Below are positions 1-9,431 of a stretch of DNA of 64,000 nt, piece after piece (position 1 is the stretch's first letter; every line of letters starts with the position of its first letter). The notes below the pieces were generated by a model. That model was not told the origin of the DNA, did not search any database, and saw only the letters and a program-made list of their open reading frames with translations. Origin of the DNA: Brevibacterium casei CIP 102111 (lineage in GTDB: Bacteria; Actinomycetota; Actinomycetes; Actinomycetales; Brevibacteriaceae); the NCBI RefSeq assembly GCF_900169275.1, contig NZ_FXZC01000002.1, forward strand, positions 620,001-684,000, written 5' to 3'. Both the position numbers and the translations under genes were made by a program.

Positions 1-86
1 GCTGACGCGATGTGCGCAGGGCCGATAGCGAGGGAGAGTGCGGCAACTGCTGCCGTAGCTGCGAAAAGCGTCCTTGGAAGTGTCAT
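1..86 (-). CDS. N-terminus of a secreted protein (runs off the window)
   Basis: The minus strand reads ATG at 86-84 and stays open to the window edge for 28 codons. The peptide begins MTLPRTLFAATAAVAALSLA: an Arg after a short polar start, a hydrophobic Ala/Leu core and small residues after it, which is a typical Sec signal peptide. An AAAGGA Shine-Dalgarno site lies about five bases upstream. The mature part is outside the window, so the function is unknown. The 275 bases between this gene and the MFS gene are richer in A/T than their surroundings and probably hold its promoter. Confidence 0.6.
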   Translation of the reverse strand, partial: MTLPRTLFAATAAVAALSLAIGPAHIAS

Positions 87-340
87 TCCTGTCCTTTCTT
101 GTGAGGTGTTATGCACCAACGACGCTACATCGATCATTGCCTGCTGGCGGCCCTGTTAAGGAATTGATGAAATATCGACGTCTCATGACAATCGCGCACA
201 TCCGCGGGCTTGTCAGGAAAGCGGAGATCTCACCAGCATTGGTTCCACAGGAACGTAATATATCCGCGACCTTCTCATCGATTCGTGTTCGGATATCGCT
301 GTACATCAGCGTTGCTTCTCGCGTCGTCACCCCGAGGCGC

Positions 341-358
341 ACGTCCCCGCGGGGACGT
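341..358. repeat. 18-bp perfect palindrome just past the MFS gene
   Basis: ACGTCCCCGCGGGGACGT is perfectly self-complementary and sits three bases beyond the MFS stop codon. It may act as a terminator hairpin for the MFS/clpX transcript (no T-run follows) or as a protein-binding palindrome. The rest of 87-340 shows no convincing gene. Confidence 0.5.
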
Positions 359-361
359 CGG

Positions 362-1648
362 CTACGCCACGGTGCGAAGGTCGTCCGGTCCCCCGCGGTC
401 GACGCTGTAGCGGCGGAACGCCGGGAAGACCGCAGCGCAGATGAGGACGAGGACGATGACGGCGATGCCGCCTCCCGCCGAGGCGATCGTCGTGTTCGTC
501 GCCTCTGCCGCGTAGCCGTGGAGGATGTCCGCGATCCGCGGGCCACCGGCGACGACGACGATGAAGACGCCCTGCATCCGTCCGCGCATGTCATCGCTCG
601 CCGCCTCCTGGAGCATCGTCGAGCGGAACGCCGCGGAGATGATGTCGGCTCCCCCGCCGAGGGCGAGGCCGAAGAGGGCGACGATGAGAGCCGCCGTCCA
701 GAAGCCGGAAGCGAACTCGAGTGAGAAGCCGAAGATCCCTATCGCCGCACCCCAGACGAGGATCGCGACGATGACCGCGAGGCCTTGGCGTTCGACTTTC
801 GACACCCACCCGGAGAAGATGCCCGCCAGAGCACTGCCCGCGGCGAGTGCGGCGAAGAGGAGGGAGAAGACGATGCCGCCTTCCGGGGGCCCGCCGAAGG
901 TCTCGGTCGCGATCTGCGGGAACAGTGCTCGCGGCATCCCGAAGACCATGGCGATGACGTCGACCAGGAGGGAGACCATGACGACGGTGTTCGTCCCCAG
1001 GTAGCGGAAGCCGTCGACGACGCCCTTGAACCCGGAGCGCGTGTCCGGCTGCTTTCCTGGGATGAGCGCGGGCAGTTTCACCACGGCATAGAGGGTGGTG
1101 GCAAGGAAGAGCGCGTCGAGGATGTAGAGCATCTGATACCCGAAGACCGGGATGAGCGCTCCGCCGATGACTGGACCGGCGACCGCTCCCAGGGTCGCGA
1201 CCGTCATGTTGAGCGAATTCGCCGCCGGCAGGAGCGCGAGCGGCACGATCGTCGGCAGCAGCGCCCCTCGCGCCGGCTGGTTGAGACCGAAGAAGGCCTG
1301 TTGGAGTGCGAAGACGCTCAGCAGCAGCCACACATTGTCGATCCGGATGATCGCGAGCACCGCGAGCAGGGCGCTTGTGACGATGAGGCCGGCAGTGGAG
1401 ACGATGAGGAGCTTGCGCCGATCGACGACGTCGGCGAGCGACCCGCCCCAGAGACCGAAGACGATGAGGGGAACGAGACCGAAGACCCCGCTCAGACCCA
1501 CGTACCCGGACGAGCCGGTGATGTGGAAGATCTGGGCGGGGATCGCGACAACGGTCATCTGCGCCCCGAGGACGGTGACGATGTTCGCCAGCCACAGCCG
1601 GCGGTAGTTGTCGTATCTGAGCGGTCTGGTGTCAGCGAACAGCTTCAT
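362..1648 (-). CDS. MFS transporter, EntS-like (MFS_3) exporter family
   Basis: This 428-residue integral membrane protein is a secondary transporter of the major facilitator superfamily, probably a proton-driven exporter. About 12 hydrophobic segments can be followed. The MFS loop motif appears as GGSLADVVDRRK (about residues 69-80) after TM2, and the order of segments matches the enterobactin-exporter/macrolide-efflux (MFS_3) group. The substrate cannot be read from the sequence. The ATG lies 15 bp downstream of the clpX stop on the same strand, so it may be read through from clpX, although no functional link is obvious. Codon use and GC are like the neighbours. Confidence 0.8.
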   Translation of the reverse strand: MKLFADTRPLRYDNYRRLWLANIVTVLGAQMTVVAIPAQIFHITGSSGYVGLSGVFGLVPLIVFGLWGGSLADVVDRRKLLIVSTAGLIVTSALLAVLAIIRIDNVWLLLSVFALQQAFFGLNQPARGALLPTIVPLALLPAANSLNMTVATLGAVAGPVIGGALIPVFGYQMLYILDALFLATTLYAVVKLPALIPGKQPDTRSGFKGVVDGFRYLGTNTVVMVSLLVDVIAMVFGMPRALFPQIATETFGGPPEGGIVFSLLFAALAAGSALAGIFSGWVSKVERQGLAVIVAILVWGAAIGIFGFSLEFASGFWTAALIVALFGLALGGGADIISAAFRSTMLQEAASDDMRGRMQGVFIVVVAGGPRIADILHGYAAEATNTTIASAGGGIAVIVLVLICAAVFPAFRRYSVDRGGPDDLRTVA

Positions 1649-1663
1649 CTGCGCGTGACACGC

Positions 1664-2950
<1,287 letters not shown>

Positions 2951-2983
2951 TGTCACAACCTTTCGCCAGGGCACTTGGCCCCA

Positions 2984-3013
2984 ACTCTACCGCTCGTGTT
3001 TCCTGTACCTCAA
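2984..3013 (-). promoter_or_regulatory. Sigma-A type promoter of clpX
   Basis: On the minus strand, TTGAGG (3013-3008) and TAGAGT (2989-2984) are separated by 18 bp. This puts the transcription start near 2977, about 27 bases before the GTG of clpX. TAGAGT recurs as the probable -10 of clpP1 and the atp operon. Confidence 0.6.
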
Positions 3014-3099
3014 TAGCTTCCCACATGACACTGACACAGTCCCTGCGCGGTGTCACACGGTGTGTCGTCACGTCCCGGGCGCCCGGGGCCGACACGCCT

Positions 3100-3121
3100 G
3101 GTCGGACGGTATGGTCCGACC
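3100..3121. promoter_or_regulatory. Inverted repeat upstream of the clpX promoter
   Basis: GGTCGGAC (3100-3107) and GTCCGACC (3114-3121) form a perfect 8-6-8 inverted repeat about 90 bp upstream of the clpX -35 box. It could be a regulator binding site. It could equally be a second hairpin in the terminator region after clpP2. No known motif is recognised with certainty. Confidence 0.35.
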
Positions 3122-3137
3122 GTGCGCGGACGACGAA

Positions 3138-3170
3138 CGGGCCCGGGCGATCAGTGATCGCCCGGGCCCG
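3138..3170 (-). terminator. Terminator after clpP1-clpP2
   Basis: A near-perfect inverted repeat: 16 bases at 3138-3153 pair with 3155-3170, leaving in practice a roughly 14-bp GC-rich stem with a small loop. It lies 50 bp beyond the clpP2 stop and upstream of the clpX promoter. There is no T-run, as is common in actinobacteria. Confidence 0.7.
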
Positions 3171-3185
3171 CTGCGAGAGTGCTCG

Positions 3186-3245
3186 GACTCCCCGGCGGGA
3201 GGTCAGACTCCCCTGCGGGGAATCAGACTCCCTTGCGGGAGGTGA
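3186..3245. repeat. Three 20-bp tandem repeats covering the clpP2 stop codon
   Basis: Units at 3186-3205, 3206-3225 and 3226-3245 share the frame GACTCCC..GCGGG, with 16-17 of 20 positions identical between pairs. The third unit is clpP2 coding sequence, the second contains the stop codon (TCA at 3223-3225 on the plus strand), and the first is downstream. Each unit is itself an imperfect hairpin. Confidence 0.75.
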
Positions 3246-3873
3246 GCACCTGGTCGACGAGACCGTAGTCCTTCGCCTGCTCGGCGGTGAGGAAGAGGTC
3301 GCGTTCGATGTCGTTCGAGACCTGCTCGGCCGTCTTGTTCGAGTGGTTCGCGAGCGTCTGCTCGAGCCACTGGCGCATCCGCAGCACCTCGGCGGCCTGG
3401 ATCTCGATGTCCGAGGCCTGCCCCTGTCCCTGGCCCTGCATCGAGGGCTGGTGGATGAGGACGCGGGCGTTGGGCAGAGCGAGGCGCTTGCCCGGGGTGC
3501 CCGCGGCGAGCAGCACTGCCGCGGCCGAGGCTGCCTGGCCGAGGCACACCGTCTGGATCTCCGGCTTGATGTACTGCATCGTGTCGTAGATCGCGGTGAG
3601 CGCGGTGAACGAGCCGCCCGGCGAGTTGATGTAGAGGGTGATGTCGCGGTCGGGGTCCTGCGATTCGAGGACGAGCAGCTGCGCCATGATGTCATCGGCG
3701 CTCGTGTCGTCGACCTGCACGCCGAGGAAGATCACGCGATCCTCGAACAGCTTGGTGTACGGGTCCTGGCGCTTGAAGCCGTAGGGCGTGCGCTCCTCGA
3801 ACTGGGGCATGACGTACCGTGAGACCGGCATCTGGCCCGCGGCCCCGCCTGGCATGAGATTCATCGAGTTCAT
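3223..3873 (-). CDS. clpP2: ATP-dependent Clp protease proteolytic subunit ClpP2
   Basis: Serine peptidase subunit of the Clp protease, forming mixed tetradecamers with ClpP1 in actinobacteria. The Ser-His-Asp triad is visible: Ser116 in GQAASAAA, His141 in HQPS and Asp192 in ERDLF. The 216-aa length and the N-terminal extension before the catalytic fold fit ClpP2. It follows clpP1 by 17 bp and is surely co-transcribed with it. The ATG at 3873 has an AGGGAAG site close upstream; in-frame ATGs at codons 4 and 7 are alternatives. The 3' end is part of a 20-bp tandem repeat that duplicates the stop region. Confidence 0.96.
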   Translation of the reverse strand: MNSMNLMPGGAAGQMPVSRYVMPQFEERTPYGFKRQDPYTKLFEDRVIFLGVQVDDTSADDIMAQLLVLESQDPDRDITLYINSPGGSFTALTAIYDTMQYIKPEIQTVCLGQAASAAAVLLAAGTPGKRLALPNARVLIHQPSMQGQGQGQASDIEIQAAEVLRMRQWLEQTLANHSNKTAEQVSNDIERDLFLTAEQAKDYGLVDQVLTSRKGV

Positions 3874-3890
3874 TCTTCCCTGTCTTCCCG

Positions 3891-4502
3891 TCAGTTGTCG
3901 GTGACTTCGGACGACTGGGTCACGACATCGTCGATGAAGCCGTATTCGAGGGCCTCCTCGGCGGTGAACCAGTGGTCGCGGTCGTTGTCTTTGAGGATCT
4001 GCTCGAGCGACTTGCCCGTCTGCTCGGCGGTGAGCTCAGCCATCTGCTTCTTCATGTGGAGGATGAGCTCGGCCTGGATCTTGATGTCCGTGGCCGTTCC
4101 TCCGATGCCGCCGAGCGGCTGGTGCATGAGGATGCGCGCGTGCGGGGTCGCGTACCGCTTGCCCTTGGCGCCGGAGGAGAGCAGGAACTGACCCATCGAG
4201 GCAGCCATGCCCATGGCGACGGTCGCGACGTCGGGCTTGATGTACTGCATGGTGTCGTAGATCGCCATGCCCGCAGTCACCGAGCCGCCGGGCGAGTTGA
4301 TGTAGAGCCAGATGTCGGAGTCGGGATCCTCGGCTGCCAGCAGCATCATCTGCGCGCAGATCGCGTTGGCGTTGGAGTCACGCACTTCCGAGCCCAGCCA
4401 GATGATCCGCTCCTTGAGCAGACGGTTGAAGATGTGGTCGTCGAGGCCCATGCCCCCACCGGCGTCGAGGCCGACGGGCGCTGTCATGTCGTGTGCGCTC
4501 AC
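3891..4502 (-). CDS. clpP1: ATP-dependent Clp protease proteolytic subunit ClpP1
   Basis: Partner peptidase subunit of ClpP2. The 203-aa protein carries Ser102 in GMAASMGQ, His127 in MHQPLGG and Asp176 in DRDHWF, so the catalytic triad is complete. [21 protein letters not shown] is the usual oxyanion-strand region. The GTG at 4502 is preferred because AGGAGA lies six bases upstream; the ATG five codons later is the alternative. It is the first gene of the clpP1-clpP2 operon. Confidence 0.96.
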   Translation of the reverse strand: MSAHDMTAPVGLDAGGGMGLDDHIFNRLLKERIIWLGSEVRDSNANAICAQMMLLAAEDPDSDIWLYINSPGGSVTAGMAIYDTMQYIKPDVATVAMGMAASMGQFLLSSGAKGKRYATPHARILMHQPLGGIGGTATDIKIQAELILHMKKQMAELTAEQTGKSLEQILKDNDRDHWFTAEEALEYGFIDDVVTQSSEVTDN

Positions 4503-4538
4503 GTTTCTCTCCTGATTGGTCGTGATCGGTTGCTATGG

Positions 4539-4544
4539 ACTCTA
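4539..4544 (-). promoter_or_regulatory. Probable -10 box of clpP1-clpP2
   Basis: TAGAGT on the minus strand, identical to the clpX and atp -10 boxes, would start transcription near 4532 and give a leader of about 30 bases. No good -35 hexamer is seen, so an activator may be needed; actinobacterial clpP genes are known to be activated by ClgR. Confidence 0.4.
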
Positions 4545-4635
4545 ACTGGTCGGCAGTCCCTTTTAGTCCCCCCGCTCACCCGTGTTCGCCCTCAGCGTGA
4601 TACGGGGGTGATCCAGTGTGCGCGGGTACTCCGCC

Positions 4636-4719
4636 ACCGCCTCGGCGAGGGGTGTGAATGACGAAACGGCGGGCCCGGGTCTCCCCGTGCCCGCCGTCGC
4701 ACTCACTCGCCGAGGCGGT
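4636..4719 (-). terminator. Nested terminator after tig
   Basis: An inner hairpin pairs ACGGCGGGC (4666-4674) with GCCCGCCGT (4689-4697). An outer perfect 14-bp inverted repeat pairs ACCGCCTCGGCGAG (4636-4649) with CTCGCCGAGGCGGT (4706-4719). The structure begins seven bases beyond the trigger factor stop. The outer arms contain GCCGAGGCGG, a word that recurs through the window. Confidence 0.65.
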
Positions 4720-4725
4720 CAGTGG

Positions 4726-6078
4726 TCACTTCTGCTCAGCGTCGTCCGCCTCGTCTGCGGCAGGTGCCTCGTCGTCGGCTGCGTCGTCAGCGGACTCCTC
4801 GGCGGGAGTCGTGAACTCCTCCATGTCGACGACGTTGCCGTCGGTGTCCTTGACGACCGCGCCGGCCAGTGCCGCCGCGAGCGCCTTGCGCCGGGAGACC
4901 TCGCCGACGAGGGCGTTGACCTGGCCGGAGTTGTCGAGCATCTGCGCGAACTCGTTCGGGTTCATCCCGTACTGCTGCGAGGCGGAGATGAGGTATTCGA
5001 TGAGCTCGGGCTGGGTGACCTCGACGTTCTCGGCTTCGGCGATGGCGTCGAGGACGAACTGCGTGCGCAGGTTGCGCTCGGTCTCCTCGGTGACCTCGGC
5101 GCGGTGCTCGTCGTCGTCGACCCGGTTCTCGGACTCGAGGTGGCGCTCGACCTCGTCGGCGACGATCTTGGCCGGGACCGGCACGTCGACGGCGGCGATG
5201 ATCGCTTCGAGGACCTTGTCACGGGCCTCGGCACCCTGGGCGAACTCCTTCTGCTTGCCGGCCTGGACCTTGAGGTCCTCACGGAGTTCGTCGATCGTGT
5301 CGAACTCGCTGGCGAGCTGGGCGAAGTCATCGTCGGCCTCAGGCAGCTCGCGCTCCTTGACGGCCTTGAGGGTGACGGTCACAGCACCGGACTCGCCTTC
5401 GTGCTCGCCGCCGGCGAACGTCGTCTCGAACGTCGTCGACTCCTCGGCGGAGAGGCCTTCGAGGGCCTCGTCCATGCCCTCGAGCATCGTGCCGGCGCCG
5501 ACCTGGTAGGAGATATCGGAGGCCGAGTCGATCTCCTCGTCGTCGATCTTCGCGACGAGGTCGAGGGTGACGAAGTCATCCTTGGCGGCCGGGCGGTCGA
5601 CAGCGGTGAGGGTGCCGAAGCGCGAGCGCAGCTGCTCGAGCTCGTTCTCGACGTCGGCGTCGGTGACCTCGATGGGGTCGACCTCGACGGTGATCGAGTC
5701 GTAGGCGGGCAGGGTGATCTCGGGGCGGACGTCGACGTCGACGGTGAAGACGAGGTCGCCGTCCTCGGTGCCGTCGAGGCCGGGGACCTCGGAGATCTCG
5801 ACCTCGGGCTGGCCGAGCGGCTTGAGGTCGTTCTCCTCCACCGCGTCACGGTAGAAGCCGTCGAGTCCGTTGTTGATCGCTTCCTGGATCACCGTCGGGC
5901 GTCCGATGCGCTGGTCGATGATGCGCGCGGGGATCTTGCCCTGCCGGAAACCGGGAACGGTGACCTGGGCACCGATGGTCTTGTAGGCCTCGTCGACGCT
6001 CGGCTTGAGTTCGGCGTAAGGGACTTCCACGCTGATCTTGACCCGGGTCGGGTCGAGTTGCTCGACAGAGCTCTTCAC
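4726..6078 (-). CDS. tig: Trigger factor
   Basis: Ribosome-associated chaperone and FKBP-type peptidyl-prolyl isomerase that meets nascent chains at the exit tunnel. At 450 aa the three domains are in order: ribosome-binding N-domain (MKSSVEQLDPTRVKISVEVP start, GFRQGKIP signature around residue 44), central FKBP-like domain (about 165-250), and a helical C-domain. The tail after about 425 is acidic and Ala/Asp/Glu-rich. The GTG start at 6078 has an AAAGGT site. It lies upstream of the clpP1P2 cluster on the same strand but is separated from it by a terminator. Confidence 0.97.
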   Translation of the reverse strand: MKSSVEQLDPTRVKISVEVPYAELKPSVDEAYKTIGAQVTVPGFRQGKIPARIIDQRIGRPTVIQEAINNGLDGFYRDAVEENDLKPLGQPEVEISEVPGLDGTEDGDLVFTVDVDVRPEITLPAYDSITVEVDPIEVTDADVENELEQLRSRFGTLTAVDRPAAKDDFVTLDLVAKIDDEEIDSASDISYQVGAGTMLEGMDEALEGLSAEESTTFETTFAGGEHEGESGAVTVTLKAVKERELPEADDDFAQLASEFDTIDELREDLKVQAGKQKEFAQGAEARDKVLEAIIAAVDVPVPAKIVADEVERHLESENRVDDDEHRAEVTEETERNLRTQFVLDAIAEAENVEVTQPELIEYLISASQQYGMNPNEFAQMLDNSGQVNALVGEVSRRKALAAALAGAVVKDTDGNVVDMEEFTTPAEESADDAADDEAPAADEADDAEQK

Positions 6079-6154
6079 AGTGTGACCTTTCAGAATCGAC
6101 AGTCATGCTCGGGGTCGGCACAACCCTGCAGGGCCATGGGACCGGTGAGTGGAC

Positions 6155-6171
6155 GGACATGGACCATGTCC
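6155..6171. promoter_or_regulatory. 17-bp interrupted palindrome upstream of tig
   Basis: GGACATGG-A-CCATGTCC is an exact 8-1-8 inverted repeat located 77-93 bp upstream of the tig start. Its position and symmetry suggest an operator for a dimeric regulator. I cannot assign the regulator. Confidence 0.4.
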
Positions 6172-6251
6172 GCGCAATGCAGTCACCCATCCTACTTGAC
6201 CCGAGCGCCAAAACACGAAACCCGCCGAGGCGGCCGGACCCGGGTTCGCGC

Positions 6252-6267
6252 CCGGCGCAATCGCCGG
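6252..6267 (-). terminator. Hairpin after the GH15-like gene
   Basis: CCGGCG (6252-6257) pairs with CGCCGG (6262-6267) around a CAAT loop, 16 bp beyond the stop codon at 6283. The stem is short and there is no T-run, so this is a weak call. Confidence 0.35.
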
Positions 6268-6282
6268 TGCGGACAGCCCCAC

Positions 6283-7617
6283 TCAGCCGCGGAGTGCGTC
6301 GAGGGCGAGGACGACGTTCGCGGCCGTCCATGCCAGCGGCGCCACGGAGACCGGAGTCCCCTCGCCGTCGACCTTCTCCGGCAGCGAACCGGACGCGGTC
6401 CGATGACCGGCGAGCCAGTCGAGGACCGCCTCAGCGCGGGCACGCTCCCCCAGGCGGGCGTACGCGAGGGCGAGCAGGGAGGTCGACGGGGTCCAGCTCG
6501 CGTCGTCGAGGATCCAGCCGGTCCCCGGTCGGATGCCGCCTGCGGGCTGCCGCAGCCGCTCGCCCATCCGGTCGAGAGCCGCGGCATCGACGAGGTCGGG
6601 TCCCATCCCCGCAGCGGGCAGGTAAGCCGCCGCGGAGTCGAAACCGCCGGAGCTCGGATAGCGCTGCAGTCCTCCGGCGCCGAAGGTGCGGGCGAACGTC
6701 TCCGCGAACGCTTCCGCGACCGCTGTCCTCTCGCCGAGGCGCTCGGCCGTGCCCGCGTCACCGAGGGAGGTGAGAGCGCGGAGTCCGATGAGGGTGGGCG
6801 CGGCGATGCCGAGGGTGATCCGGCCCTCCCCGACCTCCCAGTAGTCGGGTGAGACGGGTGGCAGGGTGCGACCGCTGCCGGTGAGCTCGTCGAGCAGCGT
6901 GGCCGAGCGGTCGATCATCGGCTCGAGCTCGGAGAGTGAGCGCGCCGGCGCCGGTGCGGGCGTTTCGGGTTCTGAGGCGGCGGCCACCTCGGCGATGGAC
7001 CAGAGGACGAGACCGACGGCATCGAGCTGGGGCGCACGGTCGTCGGGGACGGACCCGGTCTCCGGGTCGTAGCGGGCGGCGAACCATCCGTCCTCACCCT
7101 GGAGGGCCTGGAGGTGGCGCAGCTGGCCCCACGCGAGCTCCGCATGCCCGACTGCGGCAAGGGCGGCGGCGACGAACGCCGTGTCGCGCGGCCAGATGTA
7201 GCGCCACGCCCCTGACCAGCTCGCCACCGGTCCGGGCAGGTCGTCGCTGAGGATCCAGAGGTCGAGGAGCGCGGAGACGGCGAGGTCGACGAGGCGCTCG
7301 GGAACCTTCGCGAGCCACGGCGCGGCGACGGCGAGAAAGTCGCGTTCGCGTTCGGCGGCCGCACGGGTGCCGGTTCCCGGCAGGACCCGGGAGCGCGGCG
7401 GCAGGTCGCGGGCGGCCGCAGAGGTGAGGGCGGCGCGTTCGTCGTCGGAGACGTAGGCGGCGGCCACCGAGCGGACGGGATCGGACTTCTTCAGGGACTC
7501 GATCCGGGCAGGCAGCCCCGGGGCGGCGAGTCCGATGCCGAAGAGCCCGGCTCCGGTGAGGGCCCCGGTGAGCACGCGGCGGCGCGCAAGGGGACGCTGG
7601 GCGGATCCGGGGGCCAT
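6283..7617 (-). CDS. Tat-exported GH15-like (glucoamylase-type) protein
   Basis: Likely exported (alpha/alpha)6-barrel protein related to glycoside hydrolase family 15. It starts with a twin-arginine signal: RRRVLTGALTG (Arg12-Arg14) followed by a hydrophobic stretch to about residue 33. GH15 signatures are the GAWRYIWPRDTAF block (residues 137-149, aromatic and Arg-Asp substrate-site residues) and a C-terminal SGSLPEK segment where the catalytic Glu would lie. The length of 444 aa is short for a full glucoamylase, so it lacks the N-terminal beta-sandwich. An AGAGAGG site precedes the ATG. The substrate is unknown; a cell-wall or trehalose/glucan role is possible. It stands alone next to the tRNAs. 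Confidence 0.65.
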   Translation of the reverse strand: MAPGSAQRPLARRRVLTGALTGAGLFGIGLAAPGLPARIESLKKSDPVRSVAAAYVSDDERAALTSAAARDLPPRSRVLPGTGTRAAAERERDFLAVAAPWLAKVPERLVDLAVSALLDLWILSDDLPGPVASWSGAWRYIWPRDTAFVAAALAAVGHAELAWGQLRHLQALQGEDGWFAARYDPETGSVPDDRAPQLDAVGLVLWSIAEVAAASEPETPAPAPARSLSELEPMIDRSATLLDELTGSGRTLPPVSPDYWEVGEGRITLGIAAPTLIGLRALTSLGDAGTAERLGERTAVAEAFAETFARTFGAGGLQRYPSSGGFDSAAAYLPAAGMGPDLVDAAALDRMGERLRQPAGGIRPGTGWILDDASWTPSTSLLALAYARLGERARAEAVLDWLAGHRTASGSLPEKVDGEGTPVSVAPLAWTAANVVLALDALRG

Positions 7618-7741
7618 GGATGCCTCTCTGCAGGAGACGACGGGCGCGGCACGGGCCGCCGCGACGAGTGACCGGGGTGGGCGTCAGACTATCGCGCGGA
7701 AGCGTCGGCGGACCAGAGCAGAGCGTCCGGGAATGCAGAAA

Positions 7742-7767
7742 CCGGCCGGACCAGGTGGTCCGACCGG
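7742..7767 (-). terminator. Terminator after tRNA-Gly
   Basis: CCGGCCGGACC (7742-7752) pairs with GGTCCGACCGG (7757-7767) with one mismatch and an AGGT loop. On the minus strand the stem is followed by TTTCTGC. It lies six bases from the tRNA 3' end. Confidence 0.65.
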
Positions 7768-7773
7768 CGGTGG

Positions 7774-7844
7774 AGGGGATGACGGGAATCGAACCCGCAC
7801 CATCAGTTTGGAAGACTGAGGCTCTACCATTGAGCTACATCCCC
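7774..7844 (-). tRNA. tRNA-Gly (anticodon UCC)
   Basis: Read on the minus strand it folds as a 71-nt cloverleaf: acceptor GGGGATG/CATCCCC, D-arm GCTC...GAGC, anticodon loop CTTCCAA giving anticodon TCC, and T-arm GCGGG-TTCGATT-CCCGT. No CCA is encoded. It is divergent from the tRNA-Pro gene. Confidence 0.95.
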
Positions 7845-7970
7845 GTGCTGCGAGTATGACTATATCCGAGGTCCTCACCAGCCGCCAAATCGCCCTTTCG
7901 TGACGTGTCTCACCCACCGCCGCAGACATTGGGCAGAGGCTGTGCGGGTGTGATTAGATTGATTCCGTCG

Positions 7971-8044
7971 CGGGATGTGGCGCAGCTTGGTAGCGCATCT
8001 GTTTTGGGAACAGAGGGTCGCAGGTTCAAATCCTGTCATCCCGA
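7971..8044 (+). tRNA. tRNA-Pro (anticodon UGG)
   Basis: A 74-nt cloverleaf: acceptor CGGGATG/CATCCCG, D-arm GCGC...GCGC, anticodon loop TTTGGGA giving anticodon TGG, and T-arm GCAGG-TTCAAAT-CCTGT. No CCA is encoded. Confidence 0.95.
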
Positions 8045-8050
8045 CGATGT

Positions 8051-8082
8051 GAGCCGTTCGGACCAGAGGGTCCGGACGGCTC
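8051..8082 (+). terminator. Terminator after tRNA-Pro
   Basis: GAGCCGTTCGGACC (8051-8064) pairs with GGTCCGGACGGCTC (8069-8082), a 14-bp stem with one T-G pair and an AGAG tetraloop, followed by TTCTCGTC. Confidence 0.75.
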
Positions 8083-8164
8083 TTCTCGTCGCGATCCGGG
8101 GTCTCGCCCTGCGGTGGGTTCGTCGGCGACAATGGTGTTCCGACCACCCGGGAAAGGACCCGCG

Positions 8165-9403
8165 ATGGCGCCTTCGTCCGCATCTCCCCGCCCCCTCATC
8201 TCCACGACACGGTTGCGCACCTCCACGACACGGCCCCGCACCGGCGCGCTGAGCAGAACCCGCTCTCGCTCCGGCAGCACCGCGCCGACACGATGCGCCG
8301 CCCTCGCCACCGCTCTCACCCTGGTCCTGTCGGCCTGCACGACTCCGAACTCCGACCGAGGGTATGGCCCCGAATCGGCGCCTGCCGACGGTTCGACTTC
8401 GGCGGACCCGACCGCCTCGGCGGGGGCCCCGGACATCGCCGAACCGGAGACCGTCGTCGAGGGACTCGCCGCCCCTTGGTCGATCGCATTCGCCGGCGAC
8501 GTCGCGCTCGTCAGCGAACGCGACTCGGGGCGGATCCTCGAACTCACCGAGACGGCTCCCGCTCAGGCGCGCGAGGTCGGGACCGTTCCCGGGGTTGCCG
8601 CCGCCGGCGAAGGCGGTCTGCTCGGCCTCGCGACAGCCGAGGACTTCCTCTACGCCTACTTCACCGCGGCCGAGGACAACCGGATCGTGCGCTTCCCCCT
8701 CGACGGCGAACCCGGCTCATTCGCCCTCGGCTCCCCCGAGGTGCTCCTCGACGACATCCCGAAGGCCGGCAACCACAACGGCGGGCGCATCGCCTTCGGC
8801 CCCGACGGCAAGCTCTACGCGACGGTCGGCGATGCCGGCGACCGCGAATCCGCGCAGAACCGCGAGGCGCTGTCGGGGAAGATCCTCCGCCTCGACCCCG
8901 ACGGATCGGTGCCCGAGGACAATCCTTTTCCCGGCTCCCCGGTCTACTCCTTCGGCCACCGCAACCCGCAGGGCATCGCGTGGGACGAGACCGGACGGAT
9001 GTTCTCGAGCGAGTTCGGGCAGAACACGTGGGACGAGCTCAACATCATCGAAGCCGGCGGCAACTACGGCTGGCCGGACGTCGAGGGCATGGCCGACCCC
9101 GGCGAAGGGTCGGACTACATCGATCCGGTGCAGCAGTGGTCGACCGGCGAGGCGAGCCCGAGCGGCATGACGATCACCGGAAACACGATCCTTATCGCCA
9201 ACCTCCGCGGAGAGGTTCTGCGCGAAGTGCCGGTCTCCGACCTCTCCCAGTCCCGCACCCGCTACCAGGGCGAGTACGGACGCCTCCGCGATGTCGTCAC
9301 CACCCCCGACGGACAGCTGTGGATGCTCACGAACAACACGGACGGTCGCGGAAGCCCAGCACCGGGCGACGATCGAATCCTCCGGATCCCGCTGCCGGAC
9401 TGA
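8165..9403 (+). CDS. PQQ-dependent sugar dehydrogenase-like lipoprotein
   Basis: Predicted extracellular, lipid-anchored beta-propeller of the soluble glucose/sorbosone dehydrogenase (GSDH) family, which oxidises aldoses with PQQ. The lipobox LVLSAC places the anchored Cys at residue 58; before it is an unusually long Ser/Thr/Arg-rich n-region of about 43 residues. Family motifs include PWSIAF, AGNHNGGRIAFGPDGKLYA (the His matches the catalytic base of sGDH), FGHRNPQGIAWD and the C-terminal NYGWPDVEG block. I start at the ATG at 8165, with AAAGGA seven bases upstream, rather than 17 codons earlier. The 412-aa length fits the family. The actual cofactor and substrate are inferred only. Confidence 0.8.
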   Translation: MAPSSASPRPLISTTRLRTSTTRPRTGALSRTRSRSGSTAPTRCAALATALTLVLSACTTPNSDRGYGPESAPADGSTSADPTASAGAPDIAEPETVVEGLAAPWSIAFAGDVALVSERDSGRILELTETAPAQAREVGTVPGVAAAGEGGLLGLATAEDFLYAYFTAAEDNRIVRFPLDGEPGSFALGSPEVLLDDIPKAGNHNGGRIAFGPDGKLYATVGDAGDRESAQNREALSGKILRLDPDGSVPEDNPFPGSPVYSFGHRNPQGIAWDETGRMFSSEFGQNTWDELNIIEAGGNYGWPDVEGMADPGEGSDYIDPVQQWSTGEASPSGMTITGNTILIANLRGEVLREVPVSDLSQSRTRYQGEYGRLRDVVTTPDGQLWMLTNNTDGRGSPAPGDDRILRIPLPD

Positions 9404-9431
9404 CGGCGCCGTCGCGATGATCCCGTCCGGA

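Noticed and set aside
7774..8044. tRNA-flanked integration site
   Set aside because: No direct repeat of a tRNA 3' end, integrase or phage gene is found near any of the four tRNA genes.
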